From positions 1-50,412 of the forward strand of contig PHBI01000032.1 of NCBI GenBank assembly GCA_002841945.1: a stretch of 50,412 nt of DNA, given 5' to 3'. Both the position numbers and the translations under genes were made by a program. The notes under the pieces were generated by a model. That model worked only from the letters and a program-made list of their open reading frames with translations. It did no database searches and was not told where the DNA came from. Below, one piece after another: positions 21,501-28,109 of this stretch. How positions within the stretch are numbered: position 1 is the first letter of the stretch; each line of letters begins with the position of its first letter. Origin of the DNA: Deltaproteobacteria bacterium HGW-Deltaproteobacteria-14. Lineage in GTDB: Bacteria > Myxococcota_A > UBA9042 > PHBI01.

Positions 21501-24500
21501 AGGATCCCGCCCTGGGCGGCGCCGGAGACCGTCTGGTAGTAGACCGAGCCCGCGCCGCCGGCGAAGTCGTTGCTCGTGTTCGTGTCGGCGCCGCCGCAGG
21601 CGCTGACGTTGGCGTCGAAGGCGGTCACGGCGAAGTTGCCGCTGGCGGAGGTCATGCCGAAGAGCGCGACGCGACCGCCGCCGCCGCCGCCGCCGTTGGT
21701 GTTGTTGGCGGCGCCGCCCTGGGCGGACAGGGTGCCGGCGCCGGACAGGGTCGGGGCGCTCAGCGAGATGGAGCCGCCGGCGCCGCCCGAGGTCGAGGTG
21801 GCGCCGTTGGCCAGGATCTGACCGTCGACGCGGGCGGCGCCGCCCGCGCGCACGGCGACGCGGACGACGCCGCCGCCGGCCGCGACGTAGCTGCCGCCGC
21901 CGGGGGAGCGGGGGTCGCGATAGGCGCCGTAGACGATAGCCGTCGCGAGGGCGCGCCCGCCGAGCCCCCCGTGGCTGCCGGCCTGGTAGGCGCCGGTGGT
22001 GGCGCCCGCGGTGGCGTTGCCGAAGGTGCGGTTGGCGGCGTAGCCCAGGCCGGAGACGTCGATCTTGCCGCCGGCCTCGACGGTGAGGTTGGCGACGTTC
22101 AGGTTGAGGACGCGCGCGGGGGCGCCGACGGTGCTCGCGGTGGCGGCGTGGCGCAGCACGCCCGTGGGGGTGATGGTGAGGGTGTTGAGGTAGAGGAGCT
22201 GCTCCTCGCACCCCGGCTGGGTCGGATCGATGTCGACCGTCAACGGCGTCGACACGATCAGGTCCCGGCCCGCCAGGCTGGCCAGGTCCGTGCACGTGAT
22301 GACGTTGTCGCTGGTGGCGGGCAGGGTGGTGGAGTCGCGAACGTCGGTGAAGGCGACGGTGACGGTCGCGGGGAGGGGCTGCCCGTCGACGGTGGCGGAC
22401 ACCGTCACGCTGCCCACGGTGGCGGGGGCGCGCAGGGACTGAGACCAGGTGCCGTCGGCGTTCTGGACGACGCCGCCGACCAGGGCGCCGCTCGCCGGCG
22501 GGTCGAACGCGACGGTGTGCGGGGCGGTGACGGTGCGGTAGAGGCTGTCGTTGAGGCGCACCGTGAGGGTCGTCAGGCTGGTCCCGTCGGCCGGGATGGC
22601 GGTCGGGCTGGCGGTCACGCGCGAGCGCGTCAGATCGAGCGGCCCCGGCGGCGTGGGCAGCAGGGTGATGAGCCCGGTGGCGTCGTTGCTGACCGCCGGG
22701 TCGGGGTGCTCGGTGGTGATGGTGCCCGCGACGTTCGCGCCGTAGGCGGTGTAGTAGTAGACCGCGAAGGGGCCGACGGTGGTCTCCGGCAGGGTCCCGT
22801 CGTGGCGCCAGTAGACGTTGGTCTCGCCGATGTAGGTGGTGCAGCCGACGTCGGAGTAGGCCGCCGCGTAGAGGGTGGTGCTCTGGCCCTTGGTCAGCGT
22901 CAGGGCGCCGACCTCGCTGCCGCCGCCGTTGGGAGCGTTGCGGATCTTGACGCAGCGCGTCGGGGGCGGCGTCGGCGCCGGGACGACGAGGTTCACCCAC
23001 TGGGTGCCGACGATGGCGCCGTCGCTGTACTGGAGGCGCGCCGTGTACCAGCCGTAGGCCTGGCTCGCGGTCGGCGCCAGGGTGAGCCGGCCGAGGCCGC
23101 CGCCGAGATCCTGGAAGGTCGCGAAGTCCGGGCCCTGGAACTGGTAGGACAGCGGCCCGGGCCGGCTGTCCGGGTCGCTGATCCGGAAGTCGATGACGCG
23201 CACCTCGGCGCGCTGCACCACGAGCTCCGAGGGGCGCGGCGTGAGGCTCGGGCCCTGGTTCTGGCTGGCCGGGGTGACGCCGAAGCTCGTCAGGCCGAGG
23301 TAGAAGCCCTGATCGCCCGAGGTGCCCTCGCAGCGCAGGCGGACCTGGAACCCCGGGCCGGGTGGCGCCGGGGTAGGCGCGCTCGGGTCGTAGAGCGGGA
23401 TGCGGAAGGACTGCTGTCCCTCCCAATACCCCGCGATCGACTCGACGATGTGCCAGGTCCGGCCGCCGTCGTAGGTCACCTCGACGTAGGTCGTCACCTG
23501 CGAGCCGGGGTAGGCGGTGCCGGTGAAGGCGCTGCCGCTGCTGCCCGAGCCGACGCCGGCGTTGCCCGACGTGTAGCCGGCCAGGGTCCCGCTGGCGATG
23601 GTGCCCCCGGAGTAGTAGCCGCCGGTCGCCACCCCGGTGCCGCCGCTGCCCCCGCTCGCGCCGCCGCCGCCGCCGAAGCCGCCGCCGGCGCCGCCGCCGT
23701 TGCCCCCGTAGGTGGCGCCGAAGGTGCCGCTCGCGCCCGAGAAGCCCGGCGCGTTGGAGGTGCCGCCCGCGCCGCCGGTGCCGTCCGAGATGGCCGGGTT
23801 GAGGCCGGTGGCCGGGCTCGGCGTCACCGCGCCGCTGAACGAGAGCGTCGCGGTCGAGTCGAAGCCCGTCACGTCGAACACCGTCGAGGTCAGGCTCGCG
23901 TCGAGCGGCTGCCCGGGCGCGGTGGCGTGGACGCAGGCCTGGGGCTCGGGGAGGGCGCCGGTCGCCGCGACGACCTCGAAGCCGGCGCTCTCCCAGCCGC
24001 GGTAGGGGTCGGCCGGGGCGCCGCCGCTGGTCGTGGCGCCGAAGAGCACGGGCGCGGCGGGCGGCGGGCCGCCGCCGAGGGGGGCCACGGTGCAGTCGGG
24101 CTCGCAGCCGTCACCGGAGAGGTCGTTGCCGTCGTCACAGGCCTCGGCCGGGGGGTCGGTCACGGCGTCACCGCAGTAGCCCCAGAGGCAGCTCGTGCGG
24201 CAGGCTCCCGAGTTGAAGTCGCTGTTGTAGATGCCCCAGTCGCACTGCTCACCGAGCTGCACGACGCCGTCGCCGCACAGCGTCTCGAGGCCCTCGCAGG
24301 CGTCGCCGACGCCGTCGAAGTTGGCGTCCTGCTGGAGCGGGTTGGAGACGCCGGGGCAGTTGTCGCGCCCATTGGTGACGCCGTCGCCGTCCATGTCGTC
24401 GTCGCACGAGTCGCCATAGCCGTTGGCGTCGATGTCGCCCTGGTTCGGGTTGACGTGTAGCGGGCAGTTGTCGACGACGTCCGGGACGCCGTCGGCGTCG

Positions 24501-25615
24501 GCGTCGGGGGGGACGCAGGGGCAATCGGCCTCGCCGAAGACGCAGTCCACGCCGGGGACGAAGCCCTCATCGACGACGCCGTCGCAGTTGTCGTCGCGGC
24601 CGTTGCAGGTCTCGGGCTGGTCGGGGCCGACGTCGGGCAGGGGCGAGCAGTCGGCGGTGCCGTTGGGCGGGACCGCGCTGTAGTTGACGTCGAGCACCGC
24701 CTGCGCGCAGGCGGCGGTCTCGTCGATCTCGGCGTACCAGTGGAAGGCCGGGTGGCCGTCGACGTACGTCGTCGCGGGCTGCTCGCCCTCGGGGGCGGTG
24801 TTGACGAAGCCCATGGCGCTGAAGACGCAGGACTGGATCGGCGGGCCGGCGAGGTAGCCCTCGTCGAGGCGCCACGCGGTGTTGAGGTAGGCGCCGCCGA
24901 GGAGCTGGTTGGTGCCGGCGTAGCGCTTGGTGTCGAGCACGCCGGCGCGGGGCGTCTGCTCGAGGAGCGTACACTCGACGCGGTTGCCGTTCGAGCAGCA
25001 GAGGTAGGCCTGGGCCAGGCCGAGGTAGGTGCTCTCGCCGCTGTCGCTCGGGCCGGCGGAGCAAGTCAGCGCGGTGATGATGGTGGGGCCGCGGACGCCG
25101 GTGGCGGGATCGTGCAGGTAGGCCGGGTTGCAGTCGATCTTGGCAGAGCAGAAGACGTCCTCGTAGTTGAGGGTGACGTCGAAGAAGCCCTGCCGCGCGG
25201 ACGAGGCGACGGTGATGTCGAAGTCGACGAAGACGTCGCGGTTCTCGAGGCAGGTGAAGGTCTTGCTGGCCGGCGGCGGGATCATCACCGGCATGGGGGC
25301 GCCGCTCGTGTCCGTGACGCTGACCAAGGTCACCGTCACGCGGCTCTCGCCGGCGACGCAGGGGGCGACATAGGAGAGTGAACCGCGGTCACCGCCGGCC
25401 GTCGTCTGAAGATCGACGACGGGCGCATAGGCGCCGCCTCCGAGGGACCGCTCGATCTCGAGCCGCCAGGTCGCGCCGCCCACGCCCTGAAGGGTCAAGG
25501 GCGCCACGGCGAGCGCCACCTGGCCGCCGGGCGCTGGTGGCGGCGCGTCGCTCGTGCAGTGCACAGAAATGATCGCGAGAGCGACGCCGAGGACGCTTCC
25601 GAACGCGGATTTCAT
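9575..25615 (-). CDS. Giant (5346-residue) modular surface protein with C-terminal TLDc domain
   Basis: The N-terminus MKSAFGSVLGVALAIISVHC is a signal peptide, possibly lipoprotein type although His before Cys is atypical. Order of domains: N-terminal ~300 residues; MopE motif CNGRDDNCDGVVDEG (~337); TSP3-type repeats with DNCP and DxDxDGxGD (~365-440); Myxococcus Cys-rich repeats (CGDGVVQLGEQCDWG, ACDDGNDLSGDGCEPDC; ~448-508); glycine-rich segment and beta-sandwich regions (~530-1100); seven glycine-rich beta-helix-like modules (~1105-4805); fibrinogen-like domain with DGVYLIDPDGG and CDMTTDGGGWTK (~4817-5027); two Ig-like repeats (~5028-5172); and a TLDc domain (~5172-5346; HRGTHGAATTTFHANCDGRG, GGYASASWN, SSFLFSLTNSF, TINDLEVFV). 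The start ATG at 25615 has only a weak purine-rich site. The role is presumably adhesion or capture at the cell surface; this is inference from architecture. No frameshift is seen over 16 kb. Confidence 0.9.
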   Translation of the reverse strand: MKSAFGSVLGVALAIISVHCTSDAPPPAPGGQVALAVAPLTLQGVGGATWRLEIERSLGGGAYAPVVDLQTTAGGDRGSLSYVAPCVAGESRVTVTLVSVTDTSGAPMPVMIPPPASKTFTCLENRDVFVDFDITVASSARQGFFDVTLNYEDVFCSAKIDCNPAYLHDPATGVRGPTIITALTCSAGPSDSGESTYLGLAQAYLCCSNGNRVECTLLEQTPRAGVLDTKRYAGTNQLLGGAYLNTAWRLDEGYLAGPPIQSCVFSAMGFVNTAPEGEQPATTYVDGHPAFHWYAEIDETAACAQAVLDVNYSAVPPNGTADCSPLPDVGPDQPETCNGRDDNCDGVVDEGFVPGVDCVFGEADCPCVPPDADADGVPDVVDNCPLHVNPNQGDIDANGYGDSCDDDMDGDGVTNGRDNCPGVSNPLQQDANFDGVGDACEGLETLCGDGVVQLGEQCDWGIYNSDFNSGACRTSCLWGYCGDAVTDPPAEACDDGNDLSGDGCEPDCTVAPLGGGPPPAAPVLFGATTSGGAPADPYRGWESAGFEVVAATGALPEPQACVHATAPGQPLDASLTSTVFDVTGFDSTATLSFSGAVTPSPATGLNPAISDGTGGAGGTSNAPGFSGASGTFGATYGGNGGGAGGGFGGGGGASGGSGGTGVATGGYYSGGTIASGTLAGYTSGNAGVGSGSSGSAFTGTAYPGSQVTTYVEVTYDGGRTWHIVESIAGYWEGQQSFRIPLYDPSAPTPAPPGPGFQVRLRCEGTSGDQGFYLGLTSFGVTPASQNQGPSLTPRPSELVVQRAEVRVIDFRISDPDSRPGPLSYQFQGPDFATFQDLGGGLGRLTLAPTASQAYGWYTARLQYSDGAIVGTQWVNLVVPAPTPPPTRCVKIRNAPNGGGSEVGALTLTKGQSTTLYAAAYSDVGCTTYIGETNVYWRHDGTLPETTVGPFAVYYYTAYGANVAGTITTEHPDPAVSNDATGLITLLPTPPGPLDLTRSRVTASPTAIPADGTSLTTLTVRLNDSLYRTVTAPHTVAFDPPASGALVGGVVQNADGTWSQSLRAPATVGSVTVSATVDGQPLPATVTVAFTDVRDSTTLPATSDNVITCTDLASLAGRDLIVSTPLTVDIDPTQPGCEEQLLYLNTLTITPTGVLRHAATASTVGAPARVLNLNVANLTVEAGGKIDVSGLGYAANRTFGNATAGATTGAYQAGSHGGLGGRALATAIVYGAYRDPRSPGGGSYVAAGGGVVRVAVRAGGAARVDGQILANGATSTSGGAGGSISLSAPTLSGAGTLSAQGGAANNTNGGGGGGGRVALFGMTSASGNFAVTAFDANVSACGGADTNTSNDFAGGAGSVYYQTVSGAAQGGILVFDACGRTVADKSTPLNVLPDGTYTGLTATQLATTSVPTVAPDRFIGSQVELAPITTFDGLFDEPVATVTGFGSVLLDTDLTAKAQAAGAYRGTTVIGLLRLKNGARVDAVGDLYVLAGSLNDPNTFTLDGTLDAKRLDLGNANAVVIEDQGHLRVSERIIARNQRDYRFPYTINGGKLTVAYAGMPLGSLDVFNGGALAGSGGVVYGDAVFDTPNFGTSPITGFSFLSNLLIKSGAFVATDISVGGDLSVFGGTFLARYVAVGGAVLFDSGVAVTLTGRANPDGKRGVEAAGDIVAQGATAGGVATKLTHYRPSTNDNNAGQVWGNPTALALRGRNVRVVSPATIDVSGQGWAGPYAAASGVYYAANSNYGGSHGGRGAGTSLASRAQAFDSLVDPRLPGGGGYTTDHYGGGAVLIEATVAIALSSVKANAYSLTNRGGAGGTINLRAGESVRVDGTLEVRGGNGDSTYRAGGGGRIAVVAGGSLLGALATDPRASADASGGAYNNTGLYSAGAGTIYLDDGLGAPTLIVDNAPDPGGAGRLGGQAHMADSTPLPVQGVGEMSAVGAGVAPTVPAQFPSFTTVEATPLIVGHQLLVEPDGVVFTVTGVESGTGAWLLDASPTGRTGAGHTWCVLLDLDHLDVRGNAQLQHSGCVRVSGSNVGDPTPTSWDLGGGVNVTRLDLGPVTDVAFTGPLARFDVGTQLGGGGAVGFPFTATLDGRLSAANLTLGAFTAVTGETTRPTIDVGAAVTFAGDYTVAASPQPVELKAAAVTVGGTLSQTGGYITAGSVTVKRDASLSSVTTAVTGPWTVTGELAGAAAGRFSATGGSFTGVNVTARRDAVLSGTAFNVTGAVTVTAEVAGAGGGFTQTGGSFKADALAAAGPVLFTAAPVTLIGHGAGLHSDASLTFSGAATALTHDLHDANHTDRRALRLSAPVVEFSAGAKIDVNGKGFQGVTNNGWAPLTGLRATAAGGSHGGKGASSSDSSRAPTYDNLYAPTLAGGGGNYTNAHGGGAVRISATARATVGAIAAAGVSGNSNYGGGAGGAIYIDAPVVELTGPLDVHGGDGGHTSYRGGGGGMIALVAGTSLTSTVGDGAPWDLVDLSGGVYGSVAAGSGTLFTRVGAADGDLLVDNDGLAGTQSDSTPLPFQWYGVPSVAPTATTYTLTATPPWTPVGYRLDPTLAQPVGAPTPSLDDDQLILIGDHAAPTAALPLAAGDPSAAWSPGATGCAYYRFDHVTIRGNAQLTVGGCMRVDEGRLGAADPTLFTIDGGLHVDYLDLNLVETLATSGPSGRLDVGTQVGHGVTPFPFDLTVIGTLTTTGLVTGNLDAAGATLVVTGDVDVDGQLDFSATTFTANEVTVTGAATLNGGTSLLDGLTAGGDLRFENGQVVTVRGTGSGLVSTGGDVVFTDANTRGTHSAHSAVHGDQRRLYVEGTDVIVASGASLDVSGRGYPAGYGPTSTFAAASSKGGSHGGRGAYATLGARVDAYDDLMAPTWAGGGGGVGSGTGGGVLRVVARNDATLATVRANANATATTTPTNSAGGAGGALWLSAVNTLTAQTLEAKGADGYSSGYAGGGGGRLALYADAFAGPLAQPTYDATFAAALDLRGGAQYSSGAAGAGTAYLRSASQYEQGALIVDNEGLASQRDSTPLRGARGTVAGFGASYVTLASAAPLGAWTAVGRQVTVDAAEGTPSLGDNTLFTVTGQTGTRLDLDADPTPLAPAGATWALVYVLDHLEISGNAQVDAADALIRVSDGSLATGRDGDWRLDGAIADPGLETEGASPGLVLDLDTTTDLIVVGAAARFDVPTQVQGTTVAPYWTRLTTNGAVELDQVKVLRLDAGDVTGALMDVRTLETQQDLALAGVTFEATGYGQGLVAGGGYTLALQTGTSATHQAHTATGDARALRLSGGTVRVAQGASVNVVGKGFAPGQAPATALKSDANEGGSHCGRGYASALSARAPAYDDLFAPTLAGAGGGDGVAYGGGAVRVDAVTLVDITGGVFADGQSGTTGGAGGAVYVTASTIHLEAATGAVAARGGSTTNAAYEPGGGGCVALVAGAAFTGAPLTGTTPWTNVGAYGGAYVAIAGGAGTTFLRAGAADGDLLVDNNGAEGTQDDSTELPWLPVGAITGATGAVLTVSGATLTGQRPNSHQRIRLVTSGETPRLDDETLRTATVTSATTLTLDDDATPFAGQGYASFYRFDRLEIRGNAHLSTQAHLRVDAADFTPPSTTWALGGALVAPHADLAGVTDLSFTGPNSRFDVPKDVNGVELDPDWNPVAWAGTLRLPELNVTSLTAGPMALKDVRRLHVTGDLVLTNVSCDDHALTSGSPGCDLIDVTHDATWTGGFVELEALRAGNDLAMVDTDVELHGYATGLPGGVPDGISAGRDVTLSGAAFVLDHDPIPAGNGVIYRVNVAAGRDLTLADGAKIDVSGRGYRGNSGPAATLVSPSNVGGGHLGLGGAATLTQRKPAYDTYWAPAWPGAGGGGTTNGGAGGGVVRLHAGNHMRLAGDVFANGYQGTSAAGGAGGAITATADVTLDLAATADLAAKGGNGTSSGYAGGGGGIALVASTLQGEAVGATPWARLKAYGGLNYQYAGAGTVFLMSTASDAWGHLIVDNGDQQTTQLDSTPVAFAGRGLWAAGGVSYDGGAGATTLTSTTSVFLAAQSPLGFYVNPHIGQPVGAVTPTLGDDAVFPITAATAAALTVTGDASTVAAPADAYIPHYRFDTLTVRGNAQLSGDAEIYVRDGHWQDGLANFTVTGGVHVTSLDLNGVTTLAVLGPQGRWEIDHLYGQGSATPRYDLTLSGVVSVLDLRATTFAATGLNLTVLNSFDVLGDMTLAGSTLTAAGRSLVVSGHLSLDTTNATIGSATVGSASITGGVQTITTLDVAGALAATGANLTSTTVTADSVAFDGGVYNVTTLTATHALTLTDSADLTAQVVEAESASFDGPQGDIRFRLMDVTNDVTFSGGTRFEETGRDDDATSPDGLFAGGTVLLTGGGTGGPTAGTHSAHGTTNGEHRVLRIEADTVRVNGGAVLDVDGKGYPGRNAVPGYAPDSANLGAQQRHGGSHFGITHPDAHTNRRSYDSVFLPEWAGAGGGQGYYRYSYSCSCGWSCTTTCYGYPTAAGGAGGGVIRVTAATLIDLDGPVQARGLQAANAPGGAGGAIGLVAPVVRLVNGALEVAGGQGAYVSTGQSGLVYREQWGGGGGGVAVLASDHVEGALLGATPWTAFDLRGGLMNGSQAAGAGTAYLDVAGVRTLIVDNGGFAATTANTTPLPFSGGSTVSAMDLATPSITSASNATFSKWAPTGYFINPDIAQAATLAESDSFSIEAVNGSVFTLDSDPSALNPVGKTWRPFYDVDYLEVRGDARVYLEGQLLVRSGSLTAVGAAGTTAQGAPGQIAVGGTLTVAGTLEVLVPTPLTPIVGALTEADPGRWSDGAVAARCDAYLNPPSGYAYSGATGDGVYLIDPDGGAGAPAFAAYCDMTTDGGGWTKVESATHPHLFTAGNWDDLNAATPLAANYSALKHRFGFVNGGCYAYRFEVGDTADWQGARNHYTVWQQCHDPFTDATDGAGYTFLAGEAAITCGGFNGLHNAYQGWSYATDVDTTDNPSCWWMQVVPNAQYPGSKYLDGYGAQNQQRQWQALWLRAGGLAIVPGAVSVVAGDSVAFAANGGQAPYVFAVRSIGGGTFAGALYTAPATPGIYLVRVTDALGATADATVTVNDALAISPTTASVSINATQVFSASGGVPPYAYTVVSGGGSFAGGTYTAPGAAGDAVVRVTDALGHTADASVTVTVAVFQGSVLLNSAQMAQINSWIGTPSQSWVRCYHRGTHGAATTTFHANCDGRGPSVTVVSLSTGRLIGGYASASWNSASSYFGTSSSFLFSLTNSFKHSYLQYSYYMYGNSSYGPTWGGGHDFHTGSGTIGSGTYCNLGHTYACRVGTYASTTCRDDFCGTYAPTINDLEVFVKP
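11200..22300 (-). repeat. Seven tandem ~1.5-1.8-kb modules inside the giant gene
   Basis: Each module contains, in order: a KIDVSGRGY-type strand motif, GGSHGGRGA (or GGSHCGRG, GGGHLGLG), YDxLxAPxxAGGGGG, GGGAVRI, GGAGGxIxI, GGGGGxxALVA, GxGTxYL, LLVDNxGxxxTQxDSTPLP, and FDxLxIRGNAQL. The HGG-type motif falls near 21975, 20375, 18575, 17080, 15650, 14125 and 12290, giving spacings of about 1.4-1.8 kb. The modules are diverged, so duplication is old, though each preserves the glycine ladder pattern of a right-handed beta-helix. Module 7 has a unique Cys cluster (YSCSCGWSCTTTCYGY near 12120-12190). Confidence 0.8.
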
Positions 25616-25834
25616 GCGTTTCTTTTTTCCGGGTGACGGGTGCGCAGAAGCAGCATGCGAACCATAATCCGGCCCGATCCTCGAAGTCCAGCACCGGACC
25701 CGGCGCCGCGTTCGCGGCCGCGCTAACGGCGGCGCGGACGTGGTCGTGGCGGCCGCGCGGGCTCCTCCGGGGCTCGGGTGAGGGACGCGAGCGGCGGAGG
25801 AGCGCGACCGTCAGCGGACCGCGGCCGGGATCGC

Positions 25835-26779
25835 TCAGGTCTTCTCGAGGCGCCAGCAGCGGTGGATGCGGGTGTTGCGGAAGTCGTCGGGCACGGTCTG
25901 GTCGGAGATCTCGAGGGCCGTCGCGCCGGCAAAGGCCGCGGGGTCGGGCTTCAAGCGCCTGAAGTTGCTGGAGAAATAGACCACGCCGCCGGGCCGCGTC
26001 ACCCGCAGCACCGCCCGCAGCAGGCCCACGTGGTCGCGCTGCACGTCGAAGACGTCGTCCATCCGCTTCGAGTTCGAGAACGTCGGCGGATCGCAGACCA
26101 CGAGGTCCCAGTGCGCCTCCGGCATGTCGTCGAGCCAGCGCGAGACGTCCGCCTGGACGAGGGCGTGGGACGGGCCGGAGAAGCCGTTGAGGGCCAGGTT
26201 CTCCTCGGCCCACGCGAGGTAGGTGTGGGAGAGATCGACCGTCGTCGTCGAGCGCGCCCCGCCCGCCCCGGCGTAGACCGAGAACGCCCCGGTGTAGCCG
26301 AAGAGGTTGAGGAAGTCGCGATCGCGCGCCTCCTCGCGCACCATCGCCCGGGTGGCGCGGTGGTCGAGGAAGAGCCCGGTGTCGAGATAGTCCGACAGGT
26401 TGACGAGGAAGCGCAGGCCCCCCTCGCTGACGGTGAAGCGCGCCCGCTCGGCGCCCACCTTCTCGTACTGCGACAACCCGCGCTGGCGCTCGCGGCGCTT
26501 TATCCAGAGCCGATCCTGCGGCACCTCGAGGGCCTCGCATGCCGCATCGCACATGGCTACGATCCAGGCGTCCGAAGCCGGGCCCTCCCCCCGCGCGTAC
26601 TCGGAGAGGTGCAGCCGCCCCTCGTACCAGTCCACGGCCAGCGGGATCTCGGGGATGTCCTTGTCATAGAGGCGGTAGCAGCTCACGCCCCCGCGCTTGG
26701 CCCAGCGCGCGAAGTGCCGGGCGCGCTTCTTCAGGCGGTTGGCGAACATCGCCGCCTGCTCGGCGAGGGGGAGGCTCAA
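25835..26779 (-). CDS. rlmK: RlmK-type class I SAM-dependent 23S rRNA methyltransferase
   Basis: A 314-residue protein matching the C-terminal (RlmK) half of E. coli RlmKL, which makes m7G2069 in 23S rRNA. N-terminal MFANRLKKRARHFARWAKR and CYRLYDKDIPEIPLAVDWYE correspond to the linker and PUA-like part. The methyltransferase core has DYLDTGLFLDHRATR, FLNLFGYTGAFSVYAGAGGA (SAM-binding motif I), DLSHTYLAWAEENLALNGF, and the catalytic loop VVCDPPTFSNSKRMDDVFD. The C-terminus RIHRCWRLEKT is diagnostic. The RlmL half (THUMP, m2G2445) is absent, so this is a stand-alone RlmK. Start: TTG at 26779, 13 bp after the small membrane gene; the ATG at 26749 (AGGCGG upstream) is a plausible alternative. 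Atypical codons cluster at 26480-26570. The specific substrate is inferred from family. Confidence 0.85.
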   Translation of the reverse strand: MSLPLAEQAAMFANRLKKRARHFARWAKRGGVSCYRLYDKDIPEIPLAVDWYEGRLHLSEYARGEGPASDAWIVAMCDAACEALEVPQDRLWIKRRERQRGLSQYEKVGAERARFTVSEGGLRFLVNLSDYLDTGLFLDHRATRAMVREEARDRDFLNLFGYTGAFSVYAGAGGARSTTTVDLSHTYLAWAEENLALNGFSGPSHALVQADVSRWLDDMPEAHWDLVVCDPPTFSNSKRMDDVFDVQRDHVGLLRAVLRVTRPGGVVYFSSNFRRLKPDPAAFAGATALEISDQTVPDDFRNTRIHRCWRLEKT

Positions 26780-26792
26780 CGGGCGCGCCCGT

Positions 26793-27047
26793 TCAGAACA
26801 CGCCGACGATGGACAGGATGATGACGAGCAGCACGACGACCCCCGAGGTCATCATGCCGATCTTGTCGCCGACCTCGCGGCGCGCCCGCTTGCGCTCGCC
26901 GAGGGCCTTACCGTTGGCCGGCGGCAGCACCGTCAGCAGCGCCACGCCGGGGAGGCTGGACAGCGCCCAGTAGAGCGGGTTCTGCCCGCGCAGCATCGCG
27001 AAGATGGCCGCAACAACGGCACCACCGAGAACGAAAGCCCAGAACAT
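26793..27047 (-). CDS. Small membrane protein with two transmembrane helices
   Basis: An 84-residue protein from ATG 27047. Helix 1 is MFWAFVLGGAVVAAIFAML, a second hydrophobic stretch is YWALSSLPGVALLTVLPP, then a charged segment (GERKRARREVGDKIG), and the last helix is MMTSGVVVLLVIILSIVGVF at the very C-terminus. I do not recognise the family. It is the first gene of a likely two-gene unit with the RlmK-type methyltransferase and is divergent from hisG, sharing a ~175-bp promoter region. A longer frame upstream runs through hisG on the opposite strand and is discarded. Confidence 0.6.
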   Translation of the reverse strand: MFWAFVLGGAVVAAIFAMLRGQNPLYWALSSLPGVALLTVLPPANGKALGERKRARREVGDKIGMMTSGVVVLLVIILSIVGVF

Positions 27048-27146
27048 CGCGTCACCCACCGGTTCGAGTCCGCCCCAGTTTATGAACAGCGCCACAGTTG
27101 GCAAGCGACGGCCGCGCGCGCCGTCCGTCGGTTCGCCGCTCGGCGC

Positions 27147-27175
27147 TTGGAAAGCCGCGCCGTCTCGGGTACCAA
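27147..27175 (+). promoter_or_regulatory. Candidate sigma-70-type promoter for the histidine operon
   Basis: TTGGAA (27147-27152) and TACCAA (27170-27175) are separated by exactly 17 bases, about 45 bp before the hisG start. Matches are 4/6 and 3/6 to consensus, so support is modest. No histidine-rich leader peptide or T-box-like structure was recognised in the leader. Confidence 0.3.
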
Positions 27176-27221
27176 TTCTGCTCCCGTGCGCGCCCCCCGC
27201 CCTTGCTGCAGGAGCCCAGCC

Positions 27222-28109
27222 ATGCCCGCGACGCCAGCTGAGATCGACCGACCGAACCTCCGACTCGCCCTCCCCAAGGGCCGCATGCAGGTCGGCGTGC
27301 TCGCGCTGCTCGACGAAGCCGGGATCAAGGTCCGCATCGACGACCGCGGCTACCGCCCGACGGTGTCTCTCGACGGCTACGACATCAAGATCCTCAAGCC
27401 GCAGAACATCGTCGAGATGCTCCACTTCGGCAGCCGCGACGTGGGCTTCGCCGGCGCCGACTGGGTCGCCGAGCTCGACGCCGACCTCGTCGAGCTCCTC
27501 GACACCGGCCTCGACCCGGTGCGCATCGTCGCCGCCGCGCCCCACGCCCTCGTCACCCCCGAGGGCGGCCTGCCGACCCACCACCTGATCGTCGCCGGGG
27601 AGTACCAGCGCCTGACCCGCCAGTGGATCACCGCCCGCGGCCTCGACGCGACCTTCGTGCGCTCCTACGGCGCCACCGAGGTCTTCCCTCCCGAGGACGC
27701 CGACGTCATCGTCGACAACACCGCCACCGGCTCGACCCTGCGCGCCAACGGCCTGGCCATCGTCGAGGACGTCATGCGCTCCTCGACCCGCCTCTATGCC
27801 AACCAGCGCGCCCTCGACGATCCCCACAAGAAGCAGGCCATCGACCACCTGGTGCTGCTCGTGCGCTCGGTCCTCGAGGCACGCCACCGCGTCATGCTCG
27901 AGCTGAACGTCTCCGCCGCCGACCTCGACCGCCTGATCGAGATCCTGCCGTGCATGCGCCACCCGACCATCGCCCGGCTCCACCACGAGGACGCCTACGC
28001 GGTGAAGGCCGCCGTGCCGCGCGCGACGCTGCCAAACCTCATCCCCGAGCTCAAGGCGCGCGGCGGCAGCGACATCATCATCAGCAACCTCAGCCAGATC
28101 GTGCCTTGA
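27222..28109 (+). CDS. hisG: ATP phosphoribosyltransferase, long form
   Basis: Catalyses the first step of histidine synthesis, ATP + PRPP to phosphoribosyl-ATP, in the cytosol. The protein is 295 residues. The catalytic domain begins LRLALPKGRMQVG, with GSRDVGFAGADWVAE and the PRPP-binding loop DVIVDNTATGSTLRANGL. The C-terminal ~75 residues (LELNVSAADLDRLIEILPCM, then HPTIARLHHEDAYAVKA) form the ACT-like regulatory domain of the long HisG family, so feedback inhibition by histidine is expected and no HisZ subunit is needed. Start ATG 27222 is preceded by CAGGAG. Its stop overlaps the likely TTG start of hisC (TTGA), implying translational coupling. Confidence 0.95.
   Translation: MPATPAEIDRPNLRLALPKGRMQVGVLALLDEAGIKVRIDDRGYRPTVSLDGYDIKILKPQNIVEMLHFGSRDVGFAGADWVAELDADLVELLDTGLDPVRIVAAAPHALVTPEGGLPTHHLIVAGEYQRLTRQWITARGLDATFVRSYGATEVFPPEDADVIVDNTATGSTLRANGLAIVEDVMRSSTRLYANQRALDDPHKKQAIDHLVLLVRSVLEARHRVMLELNVSAADLDRLIEILPCMRHPTIARLHHEDAYAVKAAVPRATLPNLIPELKARGGSDIIISNLSQIVP

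Noticed and set aside
9683..24460. Very long plus-strand open frames opposite the giant gene
   Set aside because: Val/Ala/Gly/Asp-only composition with no domain signature, and exact complementarity to the well-supported minus-strand repeats.
9500..25700. CRISPR-like regular repetition
   Set aside because: Repeat units are coding, far longer than CRISPR repeats and lack unique spacers; no cas genes are present.
27058..27085. GGTTCGAGTCC resembling a tRNA T-arm
   Set aside because: The stem does not pair fully and no anticodon, D-arm or acceptor stem can be built around it.
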